Below are positions 25,871 to 33,140 of a stretch of DNA of 47,382 nucleotides, piece after piece. The translations under genes were made by a program, and so were the position numbers. Within the stretch, counting starts at the first letter, position 1. Each line of letters starts with the position of its first letter. This DNA comes from Modicisalibacter coralii. Its GTDB lineage: Bacteria; Pseudomonadota; Gammaproteobacteria; Pseudomonadales; Halomonadaceae. The stretch is taken from assembly GCF_004117855.1 (NCBI RefSeq), contig NZ_QWBW01000035.1, positions 1-47,382 of the forward strand, given 5' to 3'. The notes below the pieces were generated by a model. The model saw nothing but the letters and a program-made list of their open reading frames with translations, had not been told where the DNA came from and searched no databases.

Positions 25871-25910
25871 GGAAGGCGGAAGGCGGAAGGCGGAAGGCGG
25901 AAGGCGGAGC
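25871..25910. repeat. GGAAGGC short tandem repeat
   Basis: About five and a half head-to-tail copies of the 7-mer GGAAGGC in the gap downstream of the porin gene, outside any gene. The rest of the gap 25683-26009 holds only the porin terminator. Confidence 0.9.
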
Positions 25911-25944
25911 GAGTGTTGGTGACCGAGAAGAAAAGGGTGCCAAT

Positions 25945-25976
25945 AATATAGAAAGCCGGCCCTGACGGGCCGGCTT
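25945..25976 (-). terminator. Porin gene terminator
   Basis: Ten-base-pair perfect stem (25953-25962 with 25967-25976), loop TGAC, followed on the minus strand by TCTATATTATT. It lies 34 bp after the porin stop. Confidence 0.75.
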
Positions 25977-26009
25977 CATTAGACAATGCGTCGTGTGTCG
26001 GTCGACAGC

Positions 26010-27125
26010 TTAGAAGCTGTAGACGGCACCCACGGCAACACCGTCGTTTTCGTCGTTGTCGCGGTCGTACCAGGCACCTTCGATGAAGGTGTACATGGCC
26101 GGCGAGATGTTGTAGGTGGCACCCACAACGATCTCGTTACGAGAATCGACGTTGTCACCGATGCTGTCGGTGCCATCACGGATGGTGTCGCCGATGTCTT
26201 CGCCGCCCACGTCGACGTACTGGTAGGCACCGTAGATATCACCCATGCCGTAGCCGTAGCGCGCGCCCAGAGCGTAGCGGTTCTCGTCCGGCAGGTAGTC
26301 GGTGTTGCCGGAATCGTAACGCTCGTACTTCAGCGCCATGCGCAGGCTTTCGATGGTGTACTGGAAGGTCACACCGTACTGGTCACCCGCGTCGAAGTCT
26401 TCACCATCGTCAGCACCGCCGATGTACTGGCTGCCGGTGATCTTACCGTCGTAGTTGTCGAGGTTGTCGTAGACAGCCGCGACGGAGAAGGCACCAATGG
26501 AGTACTTGGCACCACCGAAGAAGGAAGCGTTGCCGTCGCTGGAGACGTTCTCGGCCTCGGCGCTACCCTTGTACTGGGAGCCGACGGCAAACTGGAAGCC
26601 ACCGAAGGACGGAGACATGTACTGGATCTTGTCGCCTTCGCGATCCAGGTTGTCGTTGTCCTGAGTGTTGGCCCCATCAGCGCCGGTGATCAGCGAGTTG
26701 GAGTCGGTGACGTCGAAATATTCGTTGTTGGAGATCGGATCCTGGACCCAGTCATCGATCAGCGGATCCCAGGAACCGATACGGGCATCACCGAAGTTGC
26801 CCTTCAGACCCATGTAGGCCTGGTCACCGGTGTCGATGCCACCAGCGCCCTTGATCTCGTCGGCGTCACCTTCGAATTCGTACTTGAAGTAGCCGGTCAG
26901 ACCCGGGTTGATGACATGCTGACCCTTGAAACCGATGGTGGACCCGTTATCCAGGATCTCGTCCTGAGAGTCACCACTTGAATCTTTGGTGTCGACGTAG
27001 GCGAACTGAAGGTTGCCGTAGATGTCGAATTGCGTGCCGTCTTCGTTGTAGACGGTGGCGGCCTGTGCAGCGGCGGAGGCGCCCAGGGCACCGGCAATAG
27101 CAGTCGCTAAGAGCGTCTTTTTCAT
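26010..27125 (-). CDS. General outer-membrane porin, acidic
   Basis: A 371-aa Gram-negative porin. The signal peptide MKKTLLATAIAGALGASAAAQA is followed by a mature chain starting ATVYNEDGTQFDIYGNLQF, alternating beta-strands and a terminal phenylalanine (GAVYSF) for barrel assembly. The mature chain is very rich in Asp, Glu and Gly, as in surface proteins of halophiles. Codon choice is strongly biased, suggesting very high expression. AAGGAAC precedes the start, and a candidate promoter lies about 130 bp upstream. Probably a trimeric diffusion channel. Confidence 0.93.
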   Translation of the reverse strand: MKKTLLATAIAGALGASAAAQAATVYNEDGTQFDIYGNLQFAYVDTKDSSGDSQDEILDNGSTIGFKGQHVINPGLTGYFKYEFEGDADEIKGAGGIDTGDQAYMGLKGNFGDARIGSWDPLIDDWVQDPISNNEYFDVTDSNSLITGADGANTQDNDNLDREGDKIQYMSPSFGGFQFAVGSQYKGSAEAENVSSDGNASFFGGAKYSIGAFSVAAVYDNLDNYDGKITGSQYIGGADDGEDFDAGDQYGVTFQYTIESLRMALKYERYDSGNTDYLPDENRYALGARYGYGMGDIYGAYQYVDVGGEDIGDTIRDGTDSIGDNVDSRNEIVVGATYNISPAMYTFIEGAWYDRDNDENDGVAVGAVYSF

Positions 27126-27252
27126 CGCGATAGTTCCTTAACTAGCTTACTGTTCGATCGTTGTTTGCAAATGCAACTGGCTTGCCGGGCGCAGCCTGAA
27201 AAGGCGCTTGCCTCAGCGAAGCCTTGTTATTATCCAATGCTCGCAGGAGAAC

Positions 27253-27282
27253 CTTATACCGGGACTTTCCCGAACGCAACAA
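27253..27282 (-). promoter_or_regulatory. Candidate porin promoter
   Basis: On the minus strand TTGTTG (27282-27277) and TATAAG (27258-27253) are 18 bases apart, giving a leader of about 120 nt before the porin start. A further GATAAT lies at 27234-27229. The 454-bp gap otherwise shows A- and T-runs near 27283-27300 and no gene. Confidence 0.4.
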
Positions 27283-27579
27283 GAAAAAAACACTGTTTTT
27301 AATCCTGCCGCCTCAGCGGGGCCCTCTTCGGCTCACCTCGGCACACTGGCACCGCAACGCCGCGATACCGTGTCACGACGCACCCTACTGCCACCATGTG
27401 ACGAAAGCGTGACGATCGCGAACGGCGTTCATGATGATCAGCCCTGGGTGTCATTGCAAGGGCACTAATCAAGCCATTCGCGCGTCGCAACCAACGGCTG
27501 GCCAACGTAACGCGGTGAATAACCCCGCAGCGCCAAACGCAATGGCGCTACGGAGACAGGCAAGACAGGAGGCAATGGG

Positions 27580-28314
27580 TCAGTGACGGCCGTGCTTGGC
27601 GAGCAGGTCGCTCAACTTGCGATCGAGTCGCACGTTCTTGCGGCTTTCACGCTCCGAGGTGCCGGCGTCTCGCGCGCGCTGCTTGGCCTGCAGGGCCTCG
27701 AGCTTCTTGCGTGCGTGACGGGCTTCCTCGTCGTCCACCACGCCGGCCGGCTGGCCCTCGAGATCGACCCGCTCGGCACCGGCACGCACGGCCTTGAGAT
27801 AGCGCGGCAGATGCACGTAACAGGCGAGCGCCCGGCGTACGAGTTTCTCGGGCCAGGGTTCCAGCGCCAGCAGGTCCTCGTGGATGCCCACCTTCAGGGG
27901 CCGGGTATGCCCCTTGAAGAAAGTGCGGGTGTAGCGACGATACCAGCTGTCCAGCAGGGCCTGGGGGGATGGCGGCTCGGCGTCGGCAGGGGCTGCCGCC
28001 GACACGGCGGGCACCGCCGACGATTCGGACGCAGCCGGCTCGGACACCACCGCAGCGGCGGGATCGGCCTCGACGGGCGGCTCGCCATGGCGCTCGTCGT
28101 ATCCGCCGCGCCGGGGCAACGGATAGCCGCGCTCGTGGGCCGAGCGCGGCGGCGCGGACTCCGCTGTCACGAGGTGCGACAGCGCCTCGCGCAGGCTGGC
28201 ATTTTCGGCCTCGAGCCGAGTCAGGCGTTCACGCAGGCCGGCGATCTCTTCCACTCCCTCGCTGGCCTGACGTTCCAGGGCCTCGAATAGCGCTGACGCG
28301 CGTTCCGTCAACAA
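27580..28314 (-). CDS. ProQ/FinO-domain RNA-binding protein
   Basis: A 244-aa protein. Residues 1-50 form a coiled coil (GLRERLTRLEAENASLREAL). A disordered Ala/Pro/Ser/Glu linker follows, and then, at about residues 118-195, a ProQ/FinO RNA-chaperone domain (FFKGHTRPLKVGIHEDL, LVRRALACYVHLPRYLKA). The tail is rich in Lys and Arg. Unlike E. coli ProQ the domain is C-terminal after a coiled coil, so it may oligomerise. It likely binds structured sRNAs or mRNA 3' ends. A weak hairpin at 27529-27549 may end the transcript. Confidence 0.85.
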   Translation of the reverse strand: MLTERASALFEALERQASEGVEEIAGLRERLTRLEAENASLREALSHLVTAESAPPRSAHERGYPLPRRGGYDERHGEPPVEADPAAAVVSEPAASESSAVPAVSAAAPADAEPPSPQALLDSWYRRYTRTFFKGHTRPLKVGIHEDLLALEPWPEKLVRRALACYVHLPRYLKAVRAGAERVDLEGQPAGVVDDEEARHARKKLEALQAKQRARDAGTSERESRKNVRLDRKLSDLLAKHGRH

Positions 28315-28347
28315 GGCATGACCTCCGATCGTTTCAAGAAGGCTCCC

Positions 28348-28510
28348 TCAGCGGGCGTGTACAAATGGCTGCGCTCGACAATACGGCGTTAAAATCGGCC
28401 TCAAAATGCTCATTTAACCCAAGTAAACTCCGCTTTTTCAGCCAATTTTGCCTTGCCTTGTCTTCGCTCGCCGAATTTGTAAACACCCTTTTAGCCTGCG
28501 ATGAACGTTC
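28348..28510 (-). repeat. Intergenic repeat element, copy A
   Basis: AT-rich, non-coding block between folA and the ProQ-like gene. On the minus strand it ends with GCGCAGCCATTTGTACA near 28369-28353; the same word with one change (GCGCAGCCATTTATACA) ends copy B near 33131. Internal blocks AAGGCAAGGC, TTTACTTGGGTTAAATGAGC and GATTTTAACG give partial self-complementarity. A short peptide reading (VFTNSASEDKARQNWL) that I recall from spurious ORFs in other gammaproteobacteria is encoded here. Likely a dispersed repeat, not a gene. Confidence 0.5.
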
Positions 28511-28572
28511 CCTTTTCATGGCTACAGTCTGTGTCACGTCGACAGGCTTTGACAACTGGATGCCCCGGCGCG

Positions 28573-29133
28573 TCACTCGGCCAGCCGGCGCCGATAGGCC
28601 ACGAAGGCATAGTCGGGATTGCCTTCCTGCCCGCTGCGCTCTCCCGGTACGCGCTGCACCTCTTCCCAGGCCCCGCGCTCGAGCCCCGGAAAGCGGGCAT
28701 CGCCGGCCAGCTCGACGGCGACCTCGGTCAGGTAGAGGCGCGAGGCCCAAGGCATGGCCTGAGCATAGATTTCCCCACCGCCCATGACCATGATCTCCTC
28801 GACACCGTCGATGATCGCCTGGTCGTCCGCCAGTGACAGCGCCTCGGCCAGATCGTGGCAGACCCGTACCCCTTCGGCCCGGAAACCGCTGTCCCGGGTC
28901 ACCACGATATTCAGCCGCCCGGGCAGCGCACGACCGATCGACTGATGGGTCTTGCGCCCCATCACCAACGGCTTGCCCTGGGTCATGCGCTTGAAGAACT
29001 TGAGGTCCTCGGGCAGATACCACGGCAACTGGTTATCGACACCGATCACGCCATTGCGCGACACCGCGGCGATCATCGCCACCGGCACGATCGTCTCTAA
29101 CCGGGCGTCTTGGCTTGCGGGACGCTCGCTCAT
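28573..29133 (-). CDS. folA: Dihydrofolate reductase
   Basis: A 186-aa enzyme that reduces dihydrofolate to tetrahydrofolate with NADPH. Clear motifs: [28 protein letters not shown] (substrate pocket; the catalytic acid is in PEDLKFF), [11 protein letters not shown] and [14 protein letters not shown] for NADPH. An N-terminal extension of about 17 residues precedes the usual start. The ATG overlaps the thyA stop by four bases. This links it to thymidylate synthase, which produces its substrate. Confidence 0.96.
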   Translation of the reverse strand: MSERPASQDARLETIVPVAMIAAVSRNGVIGVDNQLPWYLPEDLKFFKRMTQGKPLVMGRKTHQSIGRALPGRLNIVVTRDSGFRAEGVRVCHDLAEALSLADDQAIIDGVEEIMVMGGGEIYAQAMPWASRLYLTEVAVELAGDARFPGLERGAWEEVQRVPGERSGQEGNPDYAFVAYRRRLAE

Positions 29134-29924
29134 ACGGCCACCTGCGCCTTGATGTGGGGATGCGGATCGTAATCCTCGATGGCGATGTCCTCGAAACGGA
29201 AGGCAAACAGATCCTTCACCGTCGGGTCGAGGACCAGGCGCGGACGCGGGCGCGGGGTGCGCGAGAGCTGCAGTTCGGCCTGCTCGAGATGGTTGAGGTA
29301 GAGGTGAGCGTCGCCCAGCGTATGGACGAACTCGCCGGGCGCCAGGTCACAGACCTGGGCGACCATCTGCGTTAGCAGCGCATAGCTGGCGATATTGAAC
29401 GGCACCCCCAGGAAGATGTCGGCACTGCGCTGATAGAGCTGGCACGACAGGCGCCCCTCGGCGACGTAGAACTGGAACAGGGCATGGCACGGCGGCAGCG
29501 CCATCTCGTCGACCAGCGCCGGATTCCAGGCCGACACGATCAGCCGTCGCGAATCGGGGTTGCGGCGTATCTGCTCGACCACATCGGCGATCTGGTCGAC
29601 ATGCCCGCCGTCGGGCCGGGGCCAACTGCGCCACTGGTAGCCGTAGACCGGCCCCAGCTCGCCGTTCTCGTCGGCCCATTCGTCCCAGATGCGTACGCCG
29701 TGTTCCTTGAGGTAGGCGATGTTGGTGTCGCCACGCAGAAACCACAGCAACTCGTGGATGATCGAGCGCAGATGGAGCTTCTTGGTGGTCACCAGCGGGA
29801 AGCCCTCGGCCAGGTCGAAACGCATCTGGTGACCGAAGACGCTGCGGGTCCCGACTCCGGTACGGTCGGGTTTCTCCACGCCGGATTCGAGCACCCGGCG
29901 CATCAGATCGAGATAGGGCTGCAT
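29130..29924 (-). CDS. thyA: Thymidylate synthase
   Basis: A 264-aa enzyme, the standard length, converting dUMP to dTMP with methylenetetrahydrofolate. The catalytic cysteine is in [12 protein letters not shown]; the phosphate-binding [19 protein letters not shown] and the C-terminal KAQVAV end are intact. Nineteen bases separate it from lgt, and it overlaps folA by four, giving an lgt-thyA-folA operon, a common order in gammaproteobacteria. Confidence 0.97.
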   Translation of the reverse strand: MQPYLDLMRRVLESGVEKPDRTGVGTRSVFGHQMRFDLAEGFPLVTTKKLHLRSIIHELLWFLRGDTNIAYLKEHGVRIWDEWADENGELGPVYGYQWRSWPRPDGGHVDQIADVVEQIRRNPDSRRLIVSAWNPALVDEMALPPCHALFQFYVAEGRLSCQLYQRSADIFLGVPFNIASYALLTQMVAQVCDLAPGEFVHTLGDAHLYLNHLEQAELQLSRTPRPRPRLVLDPTVKDLFAFRFEDIAIEDYDPHPHIKAQVAV

Positions 29925-29943
29925 GAAGACGCCTGTTGCGGAT

Positions 29944-30756
29944 TCAGGAGGTCGGACTGGCGCGGGTCGTGTCGTCGGCCCGGTCGACGGGCTGGTTGCG
30001 TGACCAGCCGATCAGCGCCAGCCCGATCAGGATCATCGGCAGCGACAGCAGCATGCCCATGGTCAGCCAGTCGAAGGCGATGAAGCCGAGCTGCGGATCC
30101 GGCCGACGAACGAACTCGACGGCGAAGCGAAAGAGGCCGTAGAGCACCAGAAACAAACCGGAGATCATACCCCGCCGACGCGGCGTACGCGACACCGTCC
30201 AGAGCACGGCGAACAATACCACGCCTTCCAGGACGAATTCGTAGAGCGACGACGGATGCCGCGGCTGACTGCCCCCCGGATAGATCATGGCCCAGGGCAC
30301 GTCAGTGACCCGCCCCGGCAGTTCGGCATTGATGAAGTTGCCGATCCGGCCCGCACCGAGCCCGATGGGCACCAGCGGGGCGATGAAGTCGGTGAGCTGG
30401 AAGAAGGCCAGACCGTGCTTGCGGGCGAACAGCAGGGCGGCGATCAGCACCCCGATCAGCCCGCCGTGGAAACTCATGCCGCCGTCCCAGACCTGGAACA
30501 GCCACAGCGGGTCGGCCACGAGCCGATCGAAGCCGTAGAACAGCGCATAGCCGATCCGTCCTCCCAGGACCACACCGAGCGCACCATAGAACAGCATGTC
30601 GCCGATGTCGTCGGGCACCAGTCCCAGCCGGGCGGCACGTTTGCGGCCCAGCCACCAGGCACCGACGAAGCCGATCACGTACATCAGGCCGTACCAGTGA
30701 ATCTTCAGCGGCCCCAGCGAGATGGCGATCGGGTCGATTTGTGGATAATGAAGCAT
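29944..30756 (-). CDS. lgt: Prolipoprotein diacylglyceryl transferase
   Basis: A 270-aa inner-membrane enzyme transferring diacylglycerol from phosphatidylglycerol to the lipobox cysteine of prolipoproteins. About seven membrane helices are visible; the Lgt signature [19 protein letters not shown] and the SFHGGLIG motif are intact. It starts 30 bases after the stop of the PAS-REC gene and is followed closely by thyA. Confidence 0.96.
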   Translation of the reverse strand: MLHYPQIDPIAISLGPLKIHWYGLMYVIGFVGAWWLGRKRAARLGLVPDDIGDMLFYGALGVVLGGRIGYALFYGFDRLVADPLWLFQVWDGGMSFHGGLIGVLIAALLFARKHGLAFFQLTDFIAPLVPIGLGAGRIGNFINAELPGRVTDVPWAMIYPGGSQPRHPSSLYEFVLEGVVLFAVLWTVSRTPRRRGMISGLFLVLYGLFRFAVEFVRRPDPQLGFIAFDWLTMGMLLSLPMILIGLALIGWSRNQPVDRADDTTRASPTS

Positions 30757-30786
30757 GCGATTTCCTAGCAGAGTGTACGGAATCGA

Positions 30787-32073
30787 TCAGGACGTGACGG
30801 CATTTTCGTCCATTGCATCGGGCAACCAGCGTCCGACCATGTCGATCAACGCCTGGGGGCGGTAGGGCTTGGCGAGATAGTCGTCCATCCCGGCGGCGAA
30901 GAAACGCTCGCGATCGGCTTCACTGGCATTGGCCGTCAGGGCGATGAGAATGCTGCGCCCGGCCTGCTGGGCCCGTTGTTCGTGTTCGCGCCAGCGACGG
31001 CTGGTCTCGATCCCGTCCAGCGACGGCATGAAGATGTCCATGAAGACCAGCGAGTAATCGTGCTCGAAGAGACAGGCCAGCGCCTCTTCGCCACTGCGGG
31101 CGACATCGACGTGCAGTCCCCGGGCGGCGAGGACCCGCTGAGCCAGGGCGGCATTGACCGGGCCGTCGTCGACGATCAGCACCCGGCGCCCCCCGCTCGT
31201 CGCCTCGTCCCGCCGACTTTCCGGGTCGCCGAGTCGTTCCAGCAACGACAGCAGTCCACCGAGCCGCTCGGCGCCGGAGGCCGACGGGGAGCCCCCGGCC
31301 TCGCGCTCGAGTGCCTGCAGCTCACGCCGCACCTGCCCCAGGTAGCGCGTCTTCAACGCCGACTCTTCCCGGGCGCGGTCGCGCTCCTGGGTGAGCTGGC
31401 GCAGCGCCTGATCGTGCGCCGTGTCGTCCACGAAGACGCCCAACTGCCAGTCATCACGCTGAGTCCAGACGACCCGGCAAGGATGACGGCGGCCCTCGGT
31501 ATCGCTCAGCGACACGCGCTCGGGCAGGGAGACGACATCGGGCACGAGCGGCAGGTCGCTCACGCTCCCCGCCTTCAGCGCCTGCCGCGAACGACCGACG
31601 AGACGCTCCAGGGGCGCGTTGGCCATCACCACCCGATCGTCGCGAAGCAGCAGGGCCGGCAGCGGCAACCACTCGATCAGCCTCGTCAATTGCGGCAGCG
31701 TCGGCCGATCCTCGAGTGCCGATTCCAGCGAAGCCACCGCCGCCTCGACATCGTCCAGGGAGACGCCCCACCGCGTCGACGGTCGCTCGGCCCCGCCCAG
31801 CTCGTCAGTCAGCCGCACCACGCGATCGCCGAGTGCCTGCCAGCGTTGCTGATGACGCCGCCGGGTCGACCAGCCGAACCCCAGCAGCAAGACCAGGCAA
31901 CCGGCCAACCCCGCCCAGGAAGCGATCATCGTCACCCACGTCACCGAAACGGGCCATAGCCTGGCCACGCCGACCGCCCCGAACAGGCAGACCGTCAGCC
32001 AGGCCGCCCCGGCCAGCCAGAGCGGGCGGCGCGAGGAGCGACGCATCGTATTGTCCGTATTCAGGTCTTGCAT
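30787..32073 (-). CDS. PAS-REC membrane protein, apparently decayed hybrid histidine kinase
   Basis: About 428 aa. Two N-terminal membrane helices (WLAGAAWLTVCLFGAVGVARL, then MIASWAGLAGCLVLLLGF), a PAS-like region (about 110-215), a coiled coil and a C-terminal receiver domain. The receiver has the acidic pair in IVDDGPVN, phosphoacceptor Asp in FMDIFMPSLDG and Lys in YLAKPY. Between PAS and REC, KTRYLGQVRRELQALE aligns with the H-box of hybrid kinases (usually KSRFLANMSHELRTPL), but the phosphorylated His is replaced by Arg. There is no ATP-binding domain. It therefore cannot autophosphorylate and must receive phosphate from another protein. ATG 32073 chosen for the upstream GGGA. Confidence 0.8.
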   Translation of the reverse strand: MQDLNTDNTMRRSSRRPLWLAGAAWLTVCLFGAVGVARLWPVSVTWVTMIASWAGLAGCLVLLLGFGWSTRRRHQQRWQALGDRVVRLTDELGGAERPSTRWGVSLDDVEAAVASLESALEDRPTLPQLTRLIEWLPLPALLLRDDRVVMANAPLERLVGRSRQALKAGSVSDLPLVPDVVSLPERVSLSDTEGRRHPCRVVWTQRDDWQLGVFVDDTAHDQALRQLTQERDRAREESALKTRYLGQVRRELQALEREAGGSPSASGAERLGGLLSLLERLGDPESRRDEATSGGRRVLIVDDGPVNAALAQRVLAARGLHVDVARSGEEALACLFEHDYSLVFMDIFMPSLDGIETSRRWREHEQRAQQAGRSILIALTANASEADRERFFAAGMDDYLAKPYRPQALIDMVGRWLPDAMDENAVTS

Positions 32074-32171
32074 CCGCGTCCCTGCCATCGACAATGAACC
32101 GAGTTTACGCTGGCCGCTGACGCACTGTCATGCGCTCCGCCATCATCATCGCCCACCCAGGAACGCGCCCC

Positions 32172-32963
32172 ATGTGCCTGATCGTTTTCGACTGGTCGCC
32201 GCAGGCCCCGGTCCTGCTTCGGCTCGCCGCCAACCGGGACGAACGCCATGCACGCCCCAGCGCTCCGCTCGACCACTGGCAGGACGCCCCGGGCATCGTC
32301 GGCGGCCGCGACCTTCAGGCCGGCGGCACCTGGATGGCGATGCACACCGCGGGCCGCTTCGCGGCGGTCACCAACGTCCGCGACCCGGCCTTCGACGCCC
32401 CGGCGGCGGGGCCCAGTCGCGGCCAACTGGTGCGTCAGGCGCTGGAAAGCCCGTCGCTGCCCGACTGGCTGGAACGGCTCGTCGCCCGGGACGCCGCCGC
32501 CTATGCCGGGTTCAACCTGCTCGCCGGCGACGGCGAAACGCTCTGGCATGTCCACCACGGTCGTCACGGCACTCACTGGCAAGGCGTGGCGCCCGGCTTG
32601 CACGGCGTGTCCAACGCCACTCTCGATACCCCCTGGCCCAAGCTGGTGCATTCGCGCCAGCGCCTGGGCGAGGTGCGCGGCGCCTCTCGACAAACCTTCC
32701 AGCATGCGGCCTGGGCGCTGCTCGCCGACGACCGACCGGCAGCCGACGCGCAACTGCCCGATACCGGGATCGGCCTGGAGCGGGAACGCCTGTTGTCGGC
32801 GCCGTTCATCGTGGGTAGCGACTACGGGACGCGCGCCAGCACCCTGCTGGAATGGCGCGCCGATGGCGAGGTGACGCTGGCCGAACGCCGTTTCGGGCCG
32901 GAGGGCGTCTTCGAGGCGGAAAACCGCCTCACCCTCGAGGTCCCGGCCCGCCCACCCCATTAA
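32172..32963 (+). CDS. NRDE family protein (TANGO2-like)
   Basis: A 263-aa protein of the NRDE/DUF833 family. The family begins with Met-Cys and the signature asparagine-arginine-aspartate-glutamate, seen here as MCLIVFDW then AANRDERHARPS. The Cys after the start Met may become an N-terminal nucleophile. The longer frame from 32130 would bury this Cys, so 32172 was chosen. Cellular role in bacteria is not established. It is divergent from the PAS-REC gene. Confidence 0.87.
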   Translation: MCLIVFDWSPQAPVLLRLAANRDERHARPSAPLDHWQDAPGIVGGRDLQAGGTWMAMHTAGRFAAVTNVRDPAFDAPAAGPSRGQLVRQALESPSLPDWLERLVARDAAAYAGFNLLAGDGETLWHVHHGRHGTHWQGVAPGLHGVSNATLDTPWPKLVHSRQRLGEVRGASRQTFQHAAWALLADDRPAADAQLPDTGIGLERERLLSAPFIVGSDYGTRASTLLEWRADGEVTLAERRFGPEGVFEAENRLTLEVPARPPH

Positions 32964-32989
32964 GCACATGCAGAAATCTCAGGAAGCGC

Positions 32990-33136
32990 TGGATAAATCG
33001 GCGAGCGGTGTAAAGCACAAGGCGTACGGCGCACAGGAACCGGAACCTATGGGGTATAGGTGAGGATTACGACCGGGCTGGCGCACCAGCACCGTACAAC
33101 GAAGTGATTTGCCCGCGCAGCCATTTATACAGCGTT
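32990..33136 (+). repeat. Intergenic repeat element, copy B
   Basis: Non-coding block between the NRDE gene and the convergent ptsP. It contains GTGTAAAGCACAAGGCG, the hairpin ACCTAT-N5-ATAGGT, GAGGATTACGACC and a final GCGCAGCCATTTATACA shared with copy A. Overall layout is the same as copy A (AAGGC block, central small hairpin, terminal word) but most of the sequence differs. Confidence 0.5.
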
Positions 33137-33140
33137 TCCC

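Noticed and set aside
25871-25910. GGAAGGC array as a CRISPR-like locus
   Set aside because: Copies are contiguous 7-mers without spacers and no cas genes are near.
28334-29023. 229-codon minus-strand frame running through folA and the downstream gap
   Set aside because: Out-of-frame reading of folA joined to translation of the intergenic repeat; no ribosome site and no family similarity.
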